64,000 nucleotides of DNA from assembly GCA_009774215.1 (NCBI GenBank), contig VSNH01000002.1, positions 1 through 64,000 on the forward strand. The letters are read 5' to 3'. Source of the DNA: Lachnospiraceae bacterium. Its GTDB lineage: Bacteria > Bacillota > Clostridia > Lachnospirales > Lachnospiraceae. This document shows, piece after piece, positions 32,128 through 39,277 of this stretch. A program made the position numbers and the translations under genes. Each line of letters begins with the position of its first letter. Positions within the stretch are counted from its first letter, which is position 1. The notes beneath the pieces are model-generated. The model was not told the origin of the DNA. It saw only the letters and a program-made list of their open reading frames with translations, and made no database searches.

Positions 32128-32285
32128 GTAATCCTGTCTATAGCTTGTCCGAGAGTAGGGGCGGTTCCCTGTTCGTGGAAGGGGCTGGACTGCCGGTGCT
32201 TATGCTGGATTTTGCATGTGGCAGAGGACGGGTACTGCTGGTGTATGATGGTTTGTGCTTTTTGGACTGCAGTGTGACGCAGTAG
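32124..32285 (+). CDS. Small hypothetical protein overlapping the agrB stop (53 aa)
   Basis: A 53-codon frame starts in an ATGA overlap with the agrB stop. Its product begins MSNPVYSLSESRGGSLFVEG and holds three Cys. AgrB genes are often followed by a small peptide gene, but this sequence lacks the amphipathic N-terminus and the acidic C-terminal tail of AgrD. It may be decayed or chance coding. Confidence 0.3.
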   Translation: MSNPVYSLSESRGGSLFVEGAGLPVLMLDFACGRGRVLLVYDGLCFLDCSVTQ

Positions 32286-32348
32286 CAGTCGGCGCTTATG
32301 ATATGAAAGTAAGTACAGTCAATATTTTTAAGCTCTTCTGTAGTAAAC

Positions 32349-32582
32349 ATGTTGCATGTTCCCCCCCCCTTTGTGTTTAAGGAATTGAGTAATCATGGTT
32401 TCAATCAGACTAGAATTCAGAGGGAAAATTTACTGCCAAGGCAGACCATAACCAATATCAAGGCAGGGAAGAGCATAACACTGGAAACCTTAAATAAAAT
32501 CTGTGTGATGTGTAATCTGCAGCCGGGTGATATCATTGAAGTGGTTCCGACAGACGAGGAAAAAATAAAATACAAATTATAA
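32349..32582 (+). CDS. XRE-family transcriptional regulator with C9 tract
   Basis: The 77-residue protein has a Cro/CI-type helix-turn-helix, with FNQTRIQRENLLPRQTITNI and ITLETLNKICVMCNLQPGDI, and belongs to the short YozG-like group. The N-terminus (MLHVPPPFVFK) is odd because it reads through nine Cs at 32361-32369. Slippage there would switch the frame between the ATG at 32349 and the helix-turn-helix. No clear ribosome site precedes the start, and the usual first residues of the family are missing, so the 5' end may be rearranged. Confidence 0.6.
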   Translation: MLHVPPPFVFKELSNHGFNQTRIQRENLLPRQTITNIKAGKSITLETLNKICVMCNLQPGDIIEVVPTDEEKIKYKL

Positions 32583-32584
32583 TA

Positions 32585-32622
32585 AAAATCCGATGCTCCC
32601 AAGATGGAATACATCGGATTTT
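32585..32622. terminator. Bidirectional terminator
   Basis: AAAATCCGATG (32585-32595) and CATCGGATTTT (32612-32622) are perfect inverted repeats between convergent genes, with A/T tails on both sides. Confidence 0.9.
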
Positions 32623-32628
32623 ACTATG

Positions 32629-33441
32629 TTACATATCTTCCGGCAGAAGTTCAATCATAAGTTGCATTTGAAAGTCTTTGTCCGTAGCAGCGCGTTTTAA
32701 GTCATCAAATCTGTTCAGATTTATCAGAATAGCGTTGAGGGTGTTGATACGGGTTTCGCCTTCAAGCCTTCCCTCAAGTCTGCCCTCATTACGTTCTTCT
32801 TTTGCAATTCTTTCCATAATTTCACACATAACCTGCTGTCCCTCCTCTGTCGTTTTATACCGGCGCTTACTGCCGGAGGTAACGGGAAATTTGCTGTTGT
32901 ATGCAGCATCGTCAACAAATACTTCCATCAGTTCGGATACTTCGGAGCCGTCCTTTACCTTTGCATTGACGTAAACCTCTTCAAATCCGTTATCGACAAC
33001 TTTTCCGGTTTCCCTTATGATCCGATCCACATGATATAAAGAATGATTTCCCTCAAAGATGTCAAAACGGGAGATGAATACAACGCAGACATCGGGAATG
33101 TTCTCAAACTTCTCGCCGGGATCGGTGAGGTTAGTTGTAAGGATCGCGCCATTGTAGCGGACACGGCGCTGATGATCGGTGTCATTCGCCCTCTGCACTT
33201 CGATGTCCGTTTTCCGTCCGTCCCCAAGGACACATTTGGCGTCAAGGATCACGGAGCGTCCCTGCGGATTTGTTCCGGCATATTGGGGCGTGGATTCCAG
33301 TACCGTAAGCGCCGGATCTGACAGGATCACCCGCAGGATTTCTTCGCAGAACGCTTTATCTTCTGCCATCGTGCGGAACATCAGGTCGTCGATGGGATTT
33401 AGTTTTTTTGCCTCTTCTCGTATTTTTGCCTTATTGCTCAT
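32629..33441 (-). CDS. Rpn-type PD-(D/E)XK nuclease (transposase-like)
   Basis: The 270-residue protein belongs to the recombination-promoting nuclease (Rpn) family, DNA endonucleases often annotated as PD-(D/E)XK transposases. Visible features are the N-terminal NPIDDLMFRTM, the nuclease core VILDAKCVLGDGRKTDIEVQ (Asp and Glu-x-Gln at the active site) and a C-terminal helical region. The start at 33441 has AAAGGA 7 bases upstream on the minus strand; a longer frame to 33465 is less likely. It has a run of GRLEG repeats. It stands alone between two mobile remnants. Confidence 0.85.
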   Translation of the reverse strand: MSNKAKIREEAKKLNPIDDLMFRTMAEDKAFCEEILRVILSDPALTVLESTPQYAGTNPQGRSVILDAKCVLGDGRKTDIEVQRANDTDHQRRVRYNGAILTTNLTDPGEKFENIPDVCVVFISRFDIFEGNHSLYHVDRIIRETGKVVDNGFEEVYVNAKVKDGSEVSELMEVFVDDAAYNSKFPVTSGSKRRYKTTEEGQQVMCEIMERIAKEERNEGRLEGRLEGETRINTLNAILINLNRFDDLKRAATDKDFQMQLMIELLPEDM

Positions 33442-33546
33442 GCCTGATCCTTTGTTTGTATTCACAGCATAAAACGCCTGCTGTTAACTATAGTATACCA
33501 TTTTTCAAAAGATACTCAATAAAAAATTTATGACAGTGGGTGCTGT

Positions 33547-34911
33547 TCAGCGTGTCGGCTCTTTCGTGTTTTTCTGCACGGAAACAGTGTCCGGCTCAGC
33601 GTTCAGATACTGTTCCAGTTTATCCAGTTCACGCTCCAACTGTCTGCAGTCTTTTTCTGCAGTCTGGTAAGCCTGCCGCAGTTCTTTTTTCTTCTGTTCC
33701 ATCTGCGAAAACTCTGCGCGTAGTTTGTTTATATCAAGAGTACGGTGATCGATCTTTGCCCTGCGCAGCATTTCTTTTGCGCCGTCATACAGGATCAGTT
33801 CCGTCTCATGTTTCCGAAAATAATCGTCGGGATTTTTGGCTTTGCGGTAGCGGATCTGATAAGGACGGTTCTCCTGATACTGTTGCGCGTATTTTATGAT
33901 TTCCGCCATGCTTTTCATTCGGCGCTCAAGGATAGTAAGTTTCTCACGGTTCCTTTTGGCAGAGGCGGAACGTTCTGCGATTTTCTCCTCCAGGTCAGCG
34001 ATAGAGTTTACTTTACTGTATGCGCTGGCGGCTGTTTTGAGGTTTTCGATCTCAGCCCAGCGTTTTAAGCCAGCACTTTCCTGAAACTTTTCCTGTGAAG
34101 TGTCGATCAGGCGTTTCCCTGTATAACCGACTGTCAGGGCTTTCCCACGTTTCTGCACCCTTTCAGAAATCCGCTCAGCGATACGCTCCTTTGTGTATTC
34201 CGCCCCGAGGGACTTTATGCTGCCGCGCACAAAACGCTCCCTGCCCGGCGGTAGGAAAGAAATGTATTTTGGAGATTTTCCGTCAAGGTTTTCCCCTTTC
34301 ACAACGTAGCCTTTTGCCCGCAGAAGATGCAGGAACTCATCATAAGTATCGGCGGATCTGATGGCGGCATTGATATCCCTGCGCAGTTCTGATTTGCGGG
34401 AATCACCGTGTCTGTCTGCAGACCATTCGTTGTACTTTTTTCCGCGCTGTCCGTCCGGCACGATGACGGATAAATGGTGTTCCCTGCAAAGTTCGTTGCT
34501 TAAGTAACGAATACGGTAATAACTTCTTTTGCAGTCATTGTATTTGTGGTGGTCGATGTTATCGGCGGCGCAGAAGATGATGTGGTTATGAATGTGATCC
34601 CTGTCGATATGCGTACTGACTACATACGAATACTTCCCCTCTAAAACTTTATCGGCAAGCTCCATGCCGATCTGGTGCGCCGTATCAAAATCGACCTCGC
34701 CGGGGAGGAAGGACTGGATCAGATGGTACGCCTTGTTTTCGTCATTATGGGAAGTCTTTGACAGGGCAAACTTAAAGTCAAAATGGGCAGTCTCCGGGCT
34801 GCACCCATAGGAGGAAATCAGTAGGCTGCCATCGGTTTTATCCGGGCTGCAGATGTAGGCTATTGCCTTATGCACGGTTGCTTTGACAGCATGGATTTTT
34901 GTGTATGCCAT
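33547..34911 (-). CDS. Relaxase (mobilization nuclease)
   Basis: The 454-residue relaxase would nick the element at its origin of transfer and stay bound to the 5' end. The N-terminal domain begins MAYTKIHAVKATVHKAI, with a probable catalytic Tyr at residue 3 or 18, and holds the metal-binding HIDRDHIHNHIIF at about 100-112, the classic HxDxxHxHNH-type signature. The C-terminal 200 residues are a long charged coiled coil. The start lies within the end of mobC, and the two overlap by 52 bases. No coupling protein or type IV secretion genes are present, so transfer would need a helper element. Confidence 0.9.
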   Translation of the reverse strand: MAYTKIHAVKATVHKAIAYICSPDKTDGSLLISSYGCSPETAHFDFKFALSKTSHNDENKAYHLIQSFLPGEVDFDTAHQIGMELADKVLEGKYSYVVSTHIDRDHIHNHIIFCAADNIDHHKYNDCKRSYYRIRYLSNELCREHHLSVIVPDGQRGKKYNEWSADRHGDSRKSELRRDINAAIRSADTYDEFLHLLRAKGYVVKGENLDGKSPKYISFLPPGRERFVRGSIKSLGAEYTKERIAERISERVQKRGKALTVGYTGKRLIDTSQEKFQESAGLKRWAEIENLKTAASAYSKVNSIADLEEKIAERSASAKRNREKLTILERRMKSMAEIIKYAQQYQENRPYQIRYRKAKNPDDYFRKHETELILYDGAKEMLRRAKIDHRTLDINKLRAEFSQMEQKKKELRQAYQTAEKDCRQLERELDKLEQYLNAEPDTVSVQKNTKEPTR

Positions 34912-35201
34912 ACCTGTTTCATTATCTCCTTTACCTCTTTTACATCCTCATCGTAAACGTGTCCTGTGGCGTTCATCCGTTTGGCGATCTGGTTTAGGCT
35001 GTTCCCGATGCGGGACAGATTGACGTTGTAGTCGTGCAGCTCCTTATAGTCCACATCATAGACATATCCGTAAATAATGAGGTGCCGCAGGAAAGCCATG
35101 CGGCTGCGCATACCGGACAGTTTATATTTTGTGTCAAGGATATATTTTTCATCATCGTTCAGGTACAGGATCAGGGAATGTTTGCGTGTTCTGTTTAGCA
35201 T
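34860..35201 (-). CDS. MobC-like mobilization accessory protein
   Basis: The 113-residue protein starts MLNRTRKHSLILYLNDDEKY at 35201, behind AAAGGAGA on the minus strand. It has the ribbon-helix-helix-like start and the helical block NVNLSRIGNSLNQIAKRMN typical of MobC proteins, which help relaxases open the transfer origin. The open frame continues far upstream to 35702 but without coding character. It is the first gene of the mob operon. Confidence 0.85.
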   Translation of the reverse strand: MLNRTRKHSLILYLNDDEKYILDTKYKLSGMRSRMAFLRHLIIYGYVYDVDYKELHDYNVNLSRIGNSLNQIAKRMNATGHVYDEDVKEVKEIMKQVWHTQKSMLSKQPCIRQ

Positions 35202-35309
35202 AGATGTCTCCTTTCGTGAGTCGTATGTAGTGGATTTTGAAAAATAGTGCAGCATTGGAGCGGGCTTATTTTTGTAACTATGGGGGGCGGGGGGCTTTCC
35301 CCCTGCAAG

Positions 35310-35375
35310 CAGATTTTGACAGGTTTCCGCCTGAGGAAATCTGATCAAAATCATGGATTTGCATATGCAAATCCA
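35310..35375. other. Candidate origin of transfer (oriT)
   Basis: Ahead of mobC, GATTTTGA...GGTTTCC (35312-35328) pairs imperfectly with GGAAATC...TCAAAATC (35335-35352). Next to it is a perfect 22-bp palindrome at 35354-35375, TGGATTTGCAT and its reverse complement. An imperfect inverted repeat close to the mob genes is the usual oriT layout. The nick site cannot be fixed by eye. Confidence 0.45.
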
Positions 35376-35400
35376 GTGCTTGCTAAGTAAGCCGTGGAAA

Positions 35401-35466
35401 GAAAATAAAAAAACTGCTCCAGACCTGAGCAGGCATGGTTGCCCGCTTGGAACTGACAGCAGTTTC
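35401..35466 (-). terminator. Minus-strand terminator in the mob operon leader
   Basis: Read on the minus strand, AAACTGCT (from 35465) pairs with AGCAGTTT, and AGCGGGCA pairs with TGCCTGCT around an ACCA loop, followed by TTTTTATTTTC. A minus-strand -10 box (TATAAT, 35574-35579) lies upstream, so the hairpin would stop transcripts before mobC unless bypassed. Apart from these sites and oriT, 35202-35821 holds no supportable gene. Confidence 0.6.
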
Positions 35467-35821
35467 AGTGTCATTTTATGGGTGCATAGATTTATCCATA
35501 AACGATTGTAAGTCTGAATGGCAGAAAAGTCAACAGTATTTAAAATGGCGTATTTATGGCACATGTAACTTATATTATAGTTTGAATGATACTGCGCCTG
35601 AAAGCGGTTTGCTTTATAATAAGAAGGAAGGTGTAACAGGGGAATTGGAGAAGTGAATACCACATCTCGGTGGGGACTCAGGTGATAGGAAACCATTGTC
35701 ACTCTTTTTATTTCATTTTTCTAAAAATGTCGTTTACTAAAATCCACATTTTAAGTGCCTTCGGTGATTTAGTCATAGTGAAGGGATAAAAACAGGAAAC
35801 ATTTCTGCGGAAAGGACAGGA

Positions 35822-36259
35822 ATGAGAGAAAACAAAATTACATCGGACAATGCGGAGAAGATATCTTCTGAGTTTCATGTGTTCTGCCGGAAAGTGATCA
35901 GGCGGAGCGTTCTGAACCAGCTCCGGGGGTATGTCAGGTACTGTAAGAATTATGGAACTGTGCCTTTGGAGGAAACAGAAGAAAGTGCAATGGCAGTTTA
36001 TGATGATGTTCTGGAGGGAAAAGTAAAAATCCCTGTGTGCGGAACCGTCGTTCTGATCGGGGATGAAAAACTTGCCGCCGCACTTCTGGAAATGCAGGAC
36101 ACAAAAAGAGAGATTGTCTTAAGAAACACCGCATTTGGATATTCCCTGTCAGAGATAGCCGGGCAGCTTGAATTAGAATACGACACAGTGAGGCATTACA
36201 AGTCAAACGCAATGAAAGAACTGCGTGGGAAGGTGGGGATAGATGCAGAAAAAGAATAA
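35822..36259 (+). CDS. Sigma-70-like regulator of the mobilizable element
   Basis: The 145-residue protein has a sigma region 4-like C-terminus: TKREIVLRNTAFGYSLSEIA then LELEYDTVRHYKSNAMKEL, a helix-turn-helix. The N-terminal half begins MRENKITSDNAEKISSEFHV. Small sigma-like proteins of this kind regulate excision and transfer genes in Tn916-like and related elements. GGAAAGGACAGGA precedes the ATG. It overlaps the next gene by 17 bases. Confidence 0.75.
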   Translation: MRENKITSDNAEKISSEFHVFCRKVIRRSVLNQLRGYVRYCKNYGTVPLEETEESAMAVYDDVLEGKVKIPVCGTVVLIGDEKLAAALLEMQDTKREIVLRNTAFGYSLSEIAGQLELEYDTVRHYKSNAMKELRGKVGIDAEKE

Positions 36260-36482
36260 TGGCGGAAAACTTCCGGCGGGGGTTATCGCGCTGGCTGTGA
36301 TTGGCGACGAAGGAGCAATGCAGGAAGTTTTCGACCAGTACGAAAGACTGATCAACTATATCCTCTTCTGTGAAATCAGAAGCTGGCAGTTAAACAGTAC
36401 ACTGATGCCCATAGAAGATATGGAACAACAAGTCAAAGCTGACCTGGTAAAAGCTATCAGGAAATTTACAATCAGGAATTAA
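36243..36482 (+). CDS. Small helix-turn-helix protein of the element
   Basis: The 79-residue protein starts MQKKNNGGKLPAGVIALAVI. The middle (GDEGAMQEVFDQYERLINYI) matches the HTH_16-like family found after the sigma-like gene in Tn916-type elements. It overlaps the previous gene and is probably co-transcribed with it. The downstream stretch 36483-37046 contains no gene I can support. Confidence 0.75.
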   Translation: MQKKNNGGKLPAGVIALAVIGDEGAMQEVFDQYERLINYILFCEIRSWQLNSTLMPIEDMEQQVKADLVKAIRKFTIRN

Positions 36483-36970
36483 CGTAGTGGAGTGCGGAGA
36501 TGCTCCTGGATTATCTTTTCACTATACTTATCGCTCTGATAAAGTGCACAATAATTACGAAGCGCCGACAGCAGGCGTCAGTGTCTTGTGCGCTTTACGG
36601 ATTGATAAGCCGGACATAGATTTATCCAAAAAGTGAAGGCAGAATCCGGGGATGTACCGTGACAATTGAATATGGTCTACACATACAGGACGTGTGGGAT
36701 ATGGGGAGCCGCTATGCGGATACGCCAAGAACTGTTTGGCTTTATTTTTATAGGGAGCTGGGTGCGAGGAAACACCAGAAACGGGTGTTGAAGTGAAAAC
36801 AGGGAGCGGGGAATGTCTGGCAAAATGTACAACATCTGTACGGGGCAATGATCCATATCTTTGATAATGATACTTCCGGATCGCGGGCTGACCTGTGATC
36901 CGGTCAATTTGAATGACGGTGCGAGACCGATGTGGACAGGAGTAGTGACCTGTCACCTGTATTGTGTTTT

Positions 36971-37023
36971 TATATCTGTCAATAAAAGTGCATTTTGAGA
37001 GTGCTTTTCTATTGGCAGATATA
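36971..37023. promoter_or_regulatory. 14-bp inverted repeat upstream of the excisionase
   Basis: TATATCTGTCAATA (36971-36984) and TATTGGCAGATATA (37010-37023) are inverted repeats matching at 13 of 14 positions. An inner AAAGTGC/GTGCTTTT pair lies between them. The structure ends 23 bases before the excisionase start and may be an operator, an attenuating hairpin or an accessory recombination site. Confidence 0.45.
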
Positions 37024-37046
37024 TGATTACCAGAAAGGAGAAAGAG

Positions 37047-37241
37047 ATGGGATGTGAGAAGTCGTTATTGTCAGTAGATGAATTTTGCCAATATGTTGGA
37101 ATTGGGAAAACGAAGGCAAGGGAGATGCTTGCAAATCCGTGTTGCAAATATGTGGTTCGCATTGGACGCAGGGTATTTGTTCACAAAGAATTGTTAGACG
37201 AAGAGTTAAAGAAGAGTGCAAAATACCAACTGACCTTATGA
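37047..37241 (+). CDS. Excisionase (Xis-like)
   Basis: The 64-residue protein begins MGCEKSLLSVDEFCQYVGIG and continues KTKAREMLANP...RIGRRVFVHKELLDE, a winged-helix MerR-like DNA-binding domain as in Tn916-family Xis. The start at 37047 lies behind AAAGGAGAAAGAG. It would direct the integrase at 37623 toward excision. Confidence 0.85.
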   Translation: MGCEKSLLSVDEFCQYVGIGKTKAREMLANPCCKYVVRIGRRVFVHKELLDEELKKSAKYQLTL

Positions 37242-37322
37242 TAAAAAAGATTCGCATTTTTGTAATATGTCCTTGATAATGCAACATAATTATGCTACAC
37301 TTAGAACGAAGGAGATGAGAAA

Positions 37323-37538
37323 ATGCCTAAGATAATCCCGATTAGAGAATTAAGAGATACAACGAGGATGTCTGAATTATGCCATGAGACGAAAGAGCCA
37401 GTTTTTATTACGAAGAATGGCTACGGAGATATGGTAATCATGAGTTTGGAAACTTTTGAGGAAAATTCCGGCATGAGCGACTTTTATTCAGACGTAAAGT
37501 TCAAAAAAGGAAAATATGCTGATTTACAGGGAGAATAG
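37323..37538 (+). CDS. Phd/YefM-family antitoxin without an adjacent toxin
   Basis: The 71-residue protein starts MPKIIPIRELRDTTRMSELC and continues PVFITKNGYGDMVIMSLETF, the N-terminal DNA-binding fold of Phd/YefM antitoxins. GAAGGAGATGAGAAA precedes the ATG. A RelE/Doc toxin gene normally follows, but the next gene is the integrase. It may be an orphan, or it may serve as a repressor in the element. Confidence 0.8.
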   Translation: MPKIIPIRELRDTTRMSELCHETKEPVFITKNGYGDMVIMSLETFEENSGMSDFYSDVKFKKGKYADLQGE

Positions 37539-37622
37539 AGGCATCAATATTCTTTGGTTTTAGGTGTTGCTTATAATTTGAGCTTTTCGAGGATTTGGAA
37601 TAGCTGCGAAAGGATGAGAATT

Positions 37623-38876
37623 ATGGGTAAAAACTTAAATGGCAAGGAATTAGGCAAAGGATTATCCCAAAGACCAGACGGAAGGTATATGGGCCGGGCG
37701 CAGGTAGGGGGGAAGTCGATTGTTCTGTACGACTGGAAACTGAAGGAATTGAAAAAGAATCTTGCCAAAGCGGTGGATGAAGTCAAACGTAGTAGCTTAT
37801 TGCCGAGCATGGATGGTAATAAGATTACGCTGAGTGAATGGTTTGAAGAATGGTATTCAAAGTACAAGGCGCCGACGCTGAAAAATGGAGGTTCACCTTC
37901 ATATAAGCGGAGATTTTTAAACTATTACGGGGTGCGCATTGGAGAGAAGCCATTGGCGGATATCAGACAGCTTCATGTACAGACTGCGATAGCAGATATG
38001 TTGGAGGCAGGAAGATCAAGCAAGTCCGTAAGGGAAGCGACAGGAATTTTGCAGAATTGTATCGAGGCTGCCATTGCAAACGGTTTGATGACTATCAACC
38101 CGGTGGTAGGTGTGATTGTGCCAAAGTGCGAGAAAGTTGAGCGCCGAGTGCTTTCCGTGGAGGAGCAGGAGATTTTTCTGGAGTATCTTGACCGTACAAA
38201 GAGTTGGTATGAGGAAATGTACAAGTTTATGCTGCTCACTGGTATGCGGGTAGGCGAGATCGGTGGACTTCGGTGGGAAGACATAGATTTTGCCGGCAAA
38301 TTCATCTATGTGAAGCGGACATTGTCTTATGACTATGCGGATGGGAAAAAGACACTGCGTATGACTTCACCAAAGACAGAAAACTCTGTCAGAAAAATAC
38401 CGTTCTTTGGGGAAACACAGAGTATCCTTGAAAAACAGATGGAAAAAATCAAAGCAAGGCGGGAGGAGTTGGGTGAACGCTGGCGGTTGCCGGAAGAGTT
38501 TGGAAATTTAGTCTTCCTGACATCCAGAGGAACACCGATCGGGCGCTATGCGGTTGAAAGCGATATGAGGTGCATAACGGGGCAGATCAATGATATGTAC
38601 CGTATGGAGGCGCTGTATGGGACTACCGCACCGAAAACCTTTGAACGGATTCACCCACACGCTTTACGTCATACTTTTGCAACCAGATGTTTTGAAAAGG
38701 GAATGACACCCAGGACGGTGCAGGAGATTATGGGACACGCAAACTACAACACAACGGTTTCTTATACGCATGTTTTAGATGACATCAAAATGAAAGAAGC
38801 TTTGAGCGTTGGAGATTTTCTGCAGAATAATAATAAGGAAAAAATTGAGTATGAGGGTTTGATAGGCATTATATAG
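37623..38876 (+). CDS. Tyrosine integrase of the mobilizable element
   Basis: The 417-residue integrase has an N-terminal AP2-like arm-binding region (RPDGRYMGRAQVGGKSIVLY), a core-binding domain and a catalytic domain with LTGMRVGEIGGLRW (Arg), HPHALRHTFATRCFEK (HxxR), MGHANYNTT (His) and the nucleophile Tyr in SYTHV. All catalytic residues are present. Start 37623 is preferred for its spacing to GAAAGG; in-frame starts at 37614 and 37554 also exist. It resembles integrases of Tn916-like and mobilizable elements and lies at the right end of its element. Confidence 0.92.
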   Translation: MGKNLNGKELGKGLSQRPDGRYMGRAQVGGKSIVLYDWKLKELKKNLAKAVDEVKRSSLLPSMDGNKITLSEWFEEWYSKYKAPTLKNGGSPSYKRRFLNYYGVRIGEKPLADIRQLHVQTAIADMLEAGRSSKSVREATGILQNCIEAAIANGLMTINPVVGVIVPKCEKVERRVLSVEEQEIFLEYLDRTKSWYEEMYKFMLLTGMRVGEIGGLRWEDIDFAGKFIYVKRTLSYDYADGKKTLRMTSPKTENSVRKIPFFGETQSILEKQMEKIKARREELGERWRLPEEFGNLVFLTSRGTPIGRYAVESDMRCITGQINDMYRMEALYGTTAPKTFERIHPHALRHTFATRCFEKGMTPRTVQEIMGHANYNTTVSYTHVLDDIKMKEALSVGDFLQNNNKEKIEYEGLIGII

Positions 38877-39008
38877 TAGAAACGCTCTACTCAAGAAAAT
38901 TGAGTAATCGTAGTGTCGAAATAGAAATGTGTGCAACGACCAGAAAAATGAATAAAGCTGAAAAAATGCTGCTAATATAGGAGTTTTGCTGAGATTTAGG
39001 CGGAAAAA

Positions 39009-39086
39009 CTTCGCAAAGCAAATAAGAGAATGAATAGAAATTTCGCAAAACAGATGGCAGGGAACTAAGAATTTCGCAAAGCAGAT
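39009..39086. repeat. Three TTCGCAAA-type direct repeats
   Basis: TTCGCAAAGCA (39010-39020), TTCGCAAAACAGAT (39042-39055) and TTCGCAAAGCAGAT (39073-39086) repeat at 31-32 bp intervals just downstream of the integrase gene. Arm-type integrase sites lie at the equivalent place in Tn916-like elements. The surrounding 38877-39240 shows no gene. Confidence 0.5.
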
Positions 39087-39241
39087 CGGCTTATAAGCGA
39101 AAGCTTTAGCAGGTCAACTTAATCATATAAGGCTCTGAAAGCCCGCAACCCCATGCGCTGGGTGGGCTTGATGAATTGCTGTAAGGCCCAAGTGGAGGAA
39201 ATCATTTTTGCGGAATTGGTTTATAGCTAAATAAAATAAAG

Positions 39242-39277
39242 AGCAACGGAGAACGTATGTAAGCGTTCTCCGTTGCT
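39242..39277. terminator. Bidirectional terminator
   Basis: AGCAACGGAGAACG and CGTTCTCCGTTGCT are perfect 14-bp inverted repeats around TATGTAAG, ending beside the stop codon of the minus-strand sensor kinase. Confidence 0.88.

Noticed and set aside
32124..32285. AgrD signalling peptide after agrB
   Set aside because: The 53-residue product lacks an amphipathic N-terminus and the acidic C-terminal tail of AgrD, so only a small hypothetical is listed.
35202..35702. Long N-terminal extension of MobC
   Set aside because: The frame stays open, but the sequence has no coding character, includes the oriT candidate and a terminator, and a good ribosome site lies just before 35201.
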